The notes under the pieces were generated by a model that was not told the DNA's origin, did not search any database, and worked only from the letters and a program-made list of their open reading frames with translations. From Chryseobacterium sp. Leaf201 (GTDB lineage Bacteria; Bacteroidota; Bacteroidia; Flavobacteriales; Weeksellaceae), in contig NZ_LMKA01000090.1 of assembly GCF_001421435.1 (NCBI RefSeq), positions 1-47,017 on the forward strand: DNA of 47,017 nucleotides, written 5' to 3'. Position 1 is the first letter of the stretch, and every line of letters starts with the position of its first letter. A program made the position numbers and the translations under genes. Shown in pieces: positions 42,002 to 47,017 of this stretch.

Positions 42002-42895
42002 TTACTTAAAGTTATAATGATTGGCAAATTTCATAAATAATTCAGGTAAAGCCTCAACTTGACCTTGTTGTTGGATAAAGTAAAAATTCCTTTCGATAGA
42101 CAAATGTTGAACATCTATTATTGTAAATTTATTTTCTCTAAGTTCTTTGTATATGGAATGTAATGATATAAAAGCCATAGTGTTGCTGTGAAGTATATAG
42201 TTTTTAATACTTTCAGTGCTGCCTAATTGCATTTCAATTTTTAAATCTGAAATTTTTACATTCAAAGATTTTAAATGATGTGCAATTACTTCTAGTGTTC
42301 CTGATCCTTGCTCGCGAAACAAGAGAGGAATGTTTTTTAGCTCATCAATAGTAATGTTCTGTCTTTTTGAGAGAGGATTTGTGCTATTTGAAACTAAAAC
42401 AATTTCGTCTTTGACAAATTCGGTATATTTTAGATAGGCTTTTTTGGATTTTCCTTCTATGATACCCAAATCAATTTCATTTTTTTGCAGCGCAATTTCA
42501 ATTTGTTCTGTATTATTAGCTTCTAAAGAAACGATAAGTTGGTCAAATTTTTTATGAAACGATGCTAAAATTTCAGGTAAAAGATATTGAGCAATTGTTG
42601 TACTCGCACCAATTCTTAATTTTCCGTTGAAATTTTGAGAAAGAGAATTAATTTCAAATTCTAAATTACGATAGGTTTCAAATATTTTTTCGGTATGAGA
42701 AAATAATATAATTCCTGCTTTTGTTAATTTTACCTTTGAGCCATTTCTTTCAAAAAGTTTAGTTTTCAGAAAACTTTCAATTTCTTGTATGTGTTTTGAA
42801 ACTGCTGGCTGCGTAATAAATAATTCTTCGGCAGCTTTTGTAAAATTAAGTCGTTTTGCTACTTTGTGAAATACTTGTAAACGAAAATCAAACAT
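42002..42895 (-). CDS. LysR-type transcriptional regulator
   Basis: 297 aa, normal length. N-terminal winged HTH (VFHKVAKRLNFTKAAEELFI, then TQPAVSKHIQEIESFLKTKL) and a C-terminal effector-binding domain (KLRIGASTTIAQYLLPEILA, then LVSNSTNPLSKRQNI and EQGSGTLEVIAHHLK). The latter resembles the CysB/CbbR/YeiE group. It precedes yeiH by 77 nt on the same strand and probably controls it. The gap 42896-43070 has two TTGCGC boxes (about 42960 and 42985) that could be an operator. Confidence 0.9.
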   Translation of the reverse strand: MFDFRLQVFHKVAKRLNFTKAAEELFITQPAVSKHIQEIESFLKTKLFERNGSKVKLTKAGIILFSHTEKIFETYRNLEFEINSLSQNFNGKLRIGASTTIAQYLLPEILASFHKKFDQLIVSLEANNTEQIEIALQKNEIDLGIIEGKSKKAYLKYTEFVKDEIVLVSNSTNPLSKRQNITIDELKNIPLLFREQGSGTLEVIAHHLKSLNVKISDLKIEMQLGSTESIKNYILHSNTMAFISLHSIYKELRENKFTIIDVQHLSIERNFYFIQQQGQVEALPELFMKFANHYNFK

Positions 42896-43070
42896 TATTA
42901 TAGGATTAAGTTATTTTACTCATTTTTTCTTGAGTTCTCCAAGGGTTTAAATATACGCATTGCGCCAATACGAAATATATAATGTTGCGCTTATTCTTTT
43001 ATATATTTTATTTAAGATTCTGTTTGTTAGTTGATTAAATATTGAATAATTTTTGGATAAACGCAATTAT

Positions 43071-43669
43071 ATGATGAATGAAAATCTGACCGATCAATTC
43101 ATAGTGATCCTTCGAATGCAACGATATGCCGAGAAAAGTATTAAGACCTACGCTTCACATCTCAGCTATTTTCTTAAATTATCTTCCAAACATAAACCGG
43201 AAAATATAACCTAACAACAACTTGAAGATTTTATTGTCTGGCTTGTCGACAAGATGAAGATAGGGCAATCATATCAAAAAGCAATGATCGCCACTATTAC
43301 CAAATTTTATAAGGAAATCTTCAACCGCCAGATCAGTTTAAAACATCTCTATCCCAAACGCAAAGAACATAAATTACCGAAATTTCTTACCCTTGAAGAG
43401 GTGAAACAGGTATTGGATGCTACGGAGAATTTAAAACATAAAGCTATTCTTACCACAATATATTCGTGCGGTCTGCGTCTTAGCGAGGTGTTGGAATTGT
43501 AGATCTCTGATATCAAAACTAAAGATCGTCTCCTGCTGATCCGCCAGTCTAAAGGAAATAAAGATAAATTAAAGAGAAAGATACTATATCTCTTTAATAG
43601 TAAATTTATGAGCCATAAGTTCCAAGACGGAACTAAAAACAAAGTAAGTCTATTAAAAGAAAATATTTG
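43071..43669 (+). pseudogene. Broken tyrosine recombinase (XerC/D type)
   Basis: One frame reads as an integrase with two internal stops: TAA at 43212-43214 in the SAM-like domain and TAG at 43500-43502. The N-terminal core-binding domain (MMNENLTDQFIVILRMQRYA, AEKSIKTYASHLSYF) and the first catalytic Arg region (TIYSCGLRLSEVLEL) are present. After KGNKDK the homology ends, so the H-x-x-R and Tyr motifs are missing. It cannot be active. It lies near the tmRNA end of the second island and probably once belonged to it. Confidence 0.85.
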
Positions 43670-43731
43670 AATATAGCACAAATTAGAAATCTCAAATATC
43701 GTATTCCCCTTTTTGTTCCCCCTTAAAATAA

Positions 43732-43770
43732 AAAACTCTTTGTTAACAGTAGTTACAGAGAGTTTTAAGT
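43732..43770. other. Degenerate hairpin resembling the tmRNA terminator
   Basis: AAAACTCTTTGTTAAC-AGTA-GTTACAGAGAGTTTTAAG has the layout of the hairpin plus TTTTAAG found before the attachment cores at 33741 and 44069, but is followed by TACCCCAGAAGG. It may be a decayed attachment site or an ordinary terminator. The rest of 43771-44005 shows nothing. Confidence 0.3.
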
Positions 43771-44005
43771 ACCCCAGAAGGAACTTTTATTTGTAAAGAC
43801 AGTAGAGAATTTATTCGAGGGCTCTATACTTAGACTTCAATAAGAATGTAGATTTGTTGGTGAATTTTTGCTAAATGGTTTCTATGGGGGAAAAGTAAAA
43901 GGCCTCAACAGATACTCTATTAGATAAAACGACTTCCTTTTAGTGATAAGAATAAATCTTTGCCTCAAATTTTTTCATATAAGAGAAATATCCTATATTT
44001 AATAT

Positions 44006-44024
44006 TAGCACCTAATCTAGCACC
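44006..44024 (-). repeat. Direct-repeat copy 3, TAGCACCTAATCTAGCACC
   Basis: Third copy of the motif also at 3327-3345 and 33679-33697. It is 45 bp before the attachment core at the tmRNA end, the same spacing as in the middle attachment site. Confidence 0.6.
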
Positions 44025-44033
44025 CAAAAATAA

Positions 44034-44066
44034 AAAACCCTGTAAATCAATAATTTACAGGGTTTT
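44034..44066 (-). terminator. Terminator of the tmRNA gene
   Basis: AAAACCCTGTAAAT / ATTTACAGGGTTTT with a 5-nt loop, 4 nt beyond the tmRNA 3' end; a T-run follows on the minus strand. A similar copy is in the middle attachment site. Confidence 0.85.
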
Positions 44067-44069
44067 AAG

Positions 44070-44468
44070 TGGAGTTGGAGGGATTCGAACCCTCGTCCAA
44101 ACAAGCAATACATAAGATTTCTACATGCTTAGCCTGCTGTTGGTTTTCGACTGGAGGCAGAGAGCAGACGCCCAACTTCCAGCTTATCTTCTGAGGTTTT
44201 CGATCTCGTTGCGAAGCAAAACGAGACTTATTCCTGCATTCCTATATCCCAGAATCAAACGCCGCAGGACGGGGCATTTGTGGGACATCTTGCTTCCCTA
44301 CTGAAATCTTCGGGAAAACGCTTGATCTACTATACTTCGATATTAAGCTGCAAGAGCGAACTCTTCGTTGCCAGTTAAAATTTTGTAGCAAGGGATTTAA
44401 GAGATCGCGCTACGGTTCTCTGCATGCTTACTTACCCATTGGCCTTGCTGTCGAAACCAGTCAACCCC
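44070..44468 (-). ncRNA. ssrA: tmRNA (ssrA), intact
   Basis: Minus strand, about 399 nt. 5' end GGGGTTGACTGGTTTCGACA (from 44468) pairs with the 3' CAACTCC (to 44071), forming the 7-bp acceptor stem. The T-arm (GGGTTCGAATCC) is near the 3' end. The tag frame ends at 44343 and reads TGNEEFALAA followed by a stop, the usual ALAA degradation tag. CCA is not fully encoded. It rescues stalled ribosomes. Its 3' end is the integration site of the islands: the sequence from GTGGAGTTGGAGG onward recurs at 33742, 3195 and, diverged, 1749. Confidence 0.95.
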
Positions 44469-44484
44469 ATGAATTAAGTGAAAA

Positions 44485-44492
44485 CAAAGATA
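44485..44492 (-). promoter_or_regulatory. Minus-7 element of the tmRNA gene
   Basis: TATCTTTG on the minus strand, a perfect TAnnTTTG, about 13 nt before the mature 5' end plus a short leader. The gap 44493-44805 shows nothing else recognisable. Confidence 0.6.
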
Positions 44493-44805
44493 CAAATTTT
44501 TGTTTAAATATCCTTAACATCACCGCGACTTTTAAATAATCACCTCAGGTAGTCGTATTATTTAATCTGGGTCATGAAAATTTTTGACCATGTCCTGATT
44601 TAAGTTATTTAAAAAAGTGTTGGGATGCCATATGTTTATATTCAAAGTGGCTCAATGCCATCTATTCGGTAATAGATTACTGAATGCTTATTGCTACTGG
44701 CTTGCCTTATTAATATGTATCAATAATATCCATGAAGTGATGAGGTATTTTGATGAGGTTTCCCACTGATAAATGATGACTGAAATCAATTTTATGCAAT
44801 AAATA

Positions 44806-44836
44806 TTTGTGTTTTAAGTAAAAATGTGTATTTTTG
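44806..44836 (+). promoter_or_regulatory. Promoter of rpsU
   Basis: TTTG (44806-44809), 19-nt spacer, TATTTTTG (44829-44836): complete Bacteroidota-type promoter 24 bp before the start codon. Confidence 0.75.
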
Positions 44837-44859
44837 CCATCCAAAATGAGATGTAAAGT

Positions 44860-45057
44860 ATGTTAATAATTCCAGTAAAAGATGGTGAATCCATCGACAG
44901 AGCATTAAAAAAATATAAAAGAAAATTTGATAAAACGGGTACGGTTCGTCAATTAAGATCCAGACAGCAGTTTATTAAGCCTTCTGTAACGTTGAGACAA
45001 GCCAGACTAAAGGCAGCTCACAAGCAAAGAAACCTTAGCAAGGAAGAGCAGGCTTAA
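44860..45057 (+). CDS. rpsU: Ribosomal protein bS21
   Basis: 65 aa, the typical length in Bacteroidota. The sequence MLIIPVKDGESIDRALKKYK, with FDKTGTVRQLRSRQQFIKPS and the basic C-terminus, matches bS21 throughout. Part of the small ribosomal subunit; contacts the anti-Shine-Dalgarno region. It heads the conserved backbone rpsU-xerC-hpf-tRNA cluster and is flanked by its own promoter and terminator. Divergent from ssrA. Confidence 0.96.
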   Translation: MLIIPVKDGESIDRALKKYKRKFDKTGTVRQLRSRQQFIKPSVTLRQARLKAAHKQRNLSKEEQA

Positions 45058-45080
45058 GAATTTTCTTAACCCACATACGG

Positions 45081-45122
45081 ATTCACTCTTTAAATAGTTA
45101 TATTTGAAGAGTGAATTTTTGT
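45081..45122 (+). terminator. Terminator after rpsU
   Basis: ATTCACTCTT (45081-45090) / AAGAGTGAAT (45107-45116), followed by TTTTTG. Confidence 0.8.
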
Positions 45123-45138
45123 TTTTATACCCTTCATT

Positions 45139-46026
45139 ATGGTCGATAAATATTTAGAATACCTGCAGTTTGAGAAGCGGTGCTCGCCCCATACCGTAAC
45201 GAGCTATAGAAAAGATCTTGAAGACTTTATGCAGTTCTGCCTGAAGACAGAAGCCACGGCAGATATTTCCAAAGCCGACAAAAAAGTCATCCGCAATTTC
45301 ATTGTAGACCTCAGCGAAAACAATATTGCAAAACGGAGCATTAACAGGAAGCTGTCCACGCTCCGCAGCTTTTATCTGTTCCTCCTGAAAATAGGGGAGA
45401 TCAGTGTTTCCCCGGCCGATACCATCCCGTCCCTTAAGTTTTATGCCGAAAAGCAGATCCCGATGTCTGAAGAAGAGATGCAGCGGTTAAGTGACTCCGT
45501 ATTCAGCCAGGTAACTGATGTGCTGGAAAAATGCATTATGGAAGTGCTTTACCAGACCGGAATCCGTAAGGCAGAGCTTTGTGGTATGATGTTTGAAAGT
45601 GTTAATTTAAGCGAAAACGAACTGAAAATAACAGGGAAGGGCAACAAGCAGCGGATTATTCCCATTGCTCCGGAACTGTCCGGCCTGTTAAAAAAATATA
45701 CAGAGATCAGAAGGCCGGAGCCGGAACATGCTTCGTACTTCTTTGTTAACAAAAAAGGGAAAAAACTCACGGAAAAATTTGTCTATCTTGTGGTTAATAA
45801 GTACCTTAGTATGGTCACGACAAAAGAAAAAAGAAGCCCTCATATCCTCAGGCACAGTTTTGCAACGCATGTCCTGGATAACGGGGCGGAGATCTCCAAG
45901 GTAAAGAAAATATTAGGGCATTCCAGCCTGGCGAGTACCCAGGTGTATACGAATGCCAATATCGAACAATTGAAAAAAGTATTTAATCAGGCCCATCCAC
46001 GGGCCTCAAAAAATGAAGAGTTATGA
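45139..46026 (+). CDS. xerC: Tyrosine recombinase XerC/XerD
   Basis: 295 aa, the usual size for Xer recombinases. SAM-like core-binding domain (LEYLQFEKRCSPHTVTSYRK) and catalytic domain with Arg in EVLYQTGIRKAELCGM, Lys in TGKGNKQRIIPI, HILRHSFATH (H-x-x-R), LGHSSLASTQVYT (GH and Tyr nucleophile). The full set is intact, unlike the island pseudogene at 43071. Resolves chromosome dimers. Its backbone position next to rpsU and hpf marks it as the housekeeping enzyme. C or D cannot be decided here. Confidence 0.93.
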   Translation: MVDKYLEYLQFEKRCSPHTVTSYRKDLEDFMQFCLKTEATADISKADKKVIRNFIVDLSENNIAKRSINRKLSTLRSFYLFLLKIGEISVSPADTIPSLKFYAEKQIPMSEEEMQRLSDSVFSQVTDVLEKCIMEVLYQTGIRKAELCGMMFESVNLSENELKITGKGNKQRIIPIAPELSGLLKKYTEIRRPEPEHASYFFVNKKGKKLTEKFVYLVVNKYLSMVTTKEKRSPHILRHSFATHVLDNGAEISKVKKILGHSSLASTQVYTNANIEQLKKVFNQAHPRASKNEEL

Positions 46027-46313
46027 AGATCACAGTACAGTCAATTGGTTTAACTCCACACGAACCATTAGAGTCACACATCGAGAAAAAAGTAAGCAAG
46101 CTGGAAACGTTTTATGACAAAATCCAGGACTGCAAAGTGTTCTTAAAAGTAGAAAACAATGCAGACCGGAATAACAAAACCACTGAAATTATCCTGGTGG
46201 TGCCCGGCGAAGATATCGTGGTAAAAAAGACCTCTGCTACTTTTGAAGAGAGTTTAGACCTTTGTGTTGATACCGCTAAAAAGCTATTAATCAAGAAAAA
46301 AGAATTAGCTTAA
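46023..46313 (+). CDS. hpf: Ribosome hibernation promoting factor / RaiA-like
   Basis: 96 aa, the short form. The beta-alpha-beta fold is clear: ITVQSIGLTPHEPLESHIEK, KLETFYDKIQDCKVFLKVEN, IILVVPGEDIVVKK, FEESLDLCVDTAKKLLIKKK. It binds ribosomes in stationary phase. The ATG overlaps the end of xerC by 4 nt. Confidence 0.94.
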   Translation: MKITVQSIGLTPHEPLESHIEKKVSKLETFYDKIQDCKVFLKVENNADRNNKTTEIILVVPGEDIVVKKTSATFEESLDLCVDTAKKLLIKKKELA

Positions 46314-46419
46314 CAAAAAAAGCTAAAAAAGTTAATAAAAAATTTGAGAATTCAAAAAATCCGTTCTATATTTGCACTCGCAAAAAGGAACAGCGATCTT
46401 TTGAATTCTTTTTTTATTT

Positions 46420-46493
46420 GCCTCCATAGCTCAGCTGGCCAGAGCACGTGATTTGTAATCTCGGGGTCGTGGGTTCGAATCCCTCTGGAGGCT
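46420..46493 (+). tRNA. tRNA-Thr (anticodon TGT)
   Basis: Acceptor stem GCCTCCA/TGGAGGC, D-arm GCTCAGCTGGCCAGAGC, anticodon loop TTTGTAA with TGT, T-arm GTGGGTTCGAATCCC. CCA not encoded. The gap 46314-46419 shows no gene. Confidence 0.9.
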
Positions 46494-46513
46494 CATTTTA
46501 ATATAAAATATCT

Positions 46514-46594
46514 GGGGAGATTCCAGAGTGGCTAGTTGGCCAGAGCACGTGATTTGTAATCTCGGGGTCGTGGGTTCGAATCCCTCTGGAGGCT
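46514..46594 (+). pseudogene. Chimeric tRNA: Tyr 5' part joined to Thr 3' part
   Basis: The first about 22 nt (GGGGAGATTCCAGAGTGGCT) equal tRNA-Tyr; from GGCCAGAGCACG onward the sequence equals tRNA-Thr, including its TGT anticodon. The acceptor ends (GGGGAGA and TGGAGGC) cannot pair, so it is non-functional. It results from a tandem duplication of about 100 bp (46436-46536 repeated at 46537-46637). Confidence 0.85.
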
Positions 46595-46614
46595 CATTTT
46601 AATATAAAATATCT

Positions 46615-46695
46615 GGGGAGATTCCAGAGTGGCTAAATGGGACTGACTGTAACTCAGTTGCTTCGGCTTCGTAGGTTCGAATCCTGCTCTCCCCA
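46615..46695 (+). tRNA. tRNA-Tyr (anticodon GTA)
   Basis: 81 nt with a class II variable arm. GGGGAGA/TCTCCCC acceptor stem, anticodon GTA in ACTGTAACT, variable arm TTGCTTCGGCTTC, T-arm GTAGGTTCGAATCCTGC. Confidence 0.9.
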
Positions 46696-46780
46696 CATTT
46701 TATATTAGAGAAAAAGTTGCATGGCTAAAGGATTTTTCTTAAGTTTGCACAGCGTTACCAATAATTTTGGAAACAGAATT

Positions 46781-46853
46781 GCGGAAGTAGCTCAGTTGGT
46801 AGAGCGTCAGCCTTCCAAGCTGAATGTCGCGGGTTCGACCCCCGTCTTCCGCT
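46781..46853 (+). tRNA. tRNA-Gly (anticodon TCC)
   Basis: GCGGAAG/CTTCCGC acceptor stem, GCTCAGTTGGTAGAGC D-arm, anticodon TCC in CCTTCCAAG, T-arm CGGGTTCGACCCCCG. Confidence 0.9.
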
Positions 46854-46856
46854 CAG

Positions 46857-46909
46857 CAATATCGGAAAGCAAACCCGCAAGATCGTTTGGCAAAATATTT
46901 TTTTAGCAT
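46857..46909 (+). repeat. 53-nt exact copy of an internal part of the Zn/Cd ATPase gene
   Basis: Identical to 22448-22500 in the P-type ATPase gene (starts CAATATCGGAAAGC, ends TTTTTTTAGCAT). It is placed directly between tRNA-Gly and the second tRNA-Tyr, 24.4 kb from its source. Confidence 0.95.
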
Positions 46910-46990
46910 GGGGAGATTCCAGAGTGGCTAAATGGGACTGACTGTAACTCAGTTGCTTCGGCTTCGTAGGTTCGAATCCTGCTCTCCCCA
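46910..46990 (+). tRNA. Second tRNA-Tyr (anticodon GTA), identical copy
   Basis: Identical to 46615-46695; the identity continues to the end of the window (108 nt in all, 46615-46722 versus 46910-47017). Structurally complete. Whether it is a true second gene or an assembly effect is open. Confidence 0.7.
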
Positions 46991-47017
46991 CATTTTATAT
47001 TAGAGAAAAAGTTGCAT

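Noticed and set aside
46721..46991. Frames across the tRNA-Gly and tRNA-Tyr genes on both strands
   Set aside because: They are created by tRNA sequence and have no protein resemblance.

Overview
The DNA looks like a genomic-island hotspot in a member of the Flavobacteriia (Bacteroidota), most likely Chryseobacterium or a close relative. Reasons: low G+C with AT-rich spacers, promoters of the Bacteroidota type (TTTG, about 19-20 bp, TAnnTTTG), DUF6428/DUF6660/DUF3347-type proteins, and a right-hand backbone of rpsU, xerC-like recombinase, ribosome hibernation factor and a tRNA-Thr/Tyr/Gly cluster that is typical of Flavobacteriia. The genus is inferred, not proven.

Layout. 1-170: C-terminal remnant of a TetR-type regulator. 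211-1579: a three-gene toxin/HTH antitoxin/SecB-like chaperone (TAC-type) operon with its own operator and terminator. 1749-1884: a diverged fragment of the tmRNA gene. 2160-3000: an uncharacterised gene (probably frameshifted) and a lipoprotein. 3195-33741: a 30.5 kb integrative and mobilisable element bounded by copies of the tmRNA 3' end. It carries integrase, excisionase-like protein, SF3-type helicase, an iteron-like repeat cluster, a TOPRIM primase-like protein, and mobilisation proteins including an HUH relaxase. Its cargo is arsenic resistance (arsR to acr3), zinc/cadmium/cobalt efflux (czcA-tolC fusion, czcB, P-type ATPase), and on the minus strand a copper operon (multicopper oxidase fused to an outer-membrane barrel, CopB ATPase, DUF3347, DUF305, HMA and Cys-rich proteins). 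33741-44069: a second, more decayed island with an enolase 3' fragment, a PAP2 phosphatase, an XRE-regulated three-gene operon of unknown function, a YeiH/LysR/beta-propeller cluster and a broken integrase. 44070-44468: the intact tmRNA gene (minus strand), whose 3' end is the insertion target. 44469-47017: chromosomal backbone.

The most exciting locus is at 22799-25044, inside the metal-resistance element. An ECF-type sigma factor gene is immediately followed (1 nt gap) by a gene for a Cas12f/TnpB-like protein. That protein has lost the RuvC-I Asp and RuvC-II Glu and ends before RuvC-III, so it should be nuclease-dead. Directly downstream on the same strand is a structured non-coding segment ending in ACAAC, an 11-nt unstructured stretch and eight T residues. 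This looks like a guide-RNA scaffold plus guide. Upstream lies a 110-nt segment that folds into a perfectly nested hairpin. The combination fits an RNA-guided transcription-activation system (dCas12f-sigma), here on a mobile element.

The last 600 bases are anomalous: a tandem duplication makes a chimeric Tyr/Thr tRNA, tRNA-Tyr appears twice, and a 53-nt exact copy of part of the cadmium/zinc ATPase gene sits between tRNA-Gly and the second tRNA-Tyr. This may be rearrangement or misassembly.
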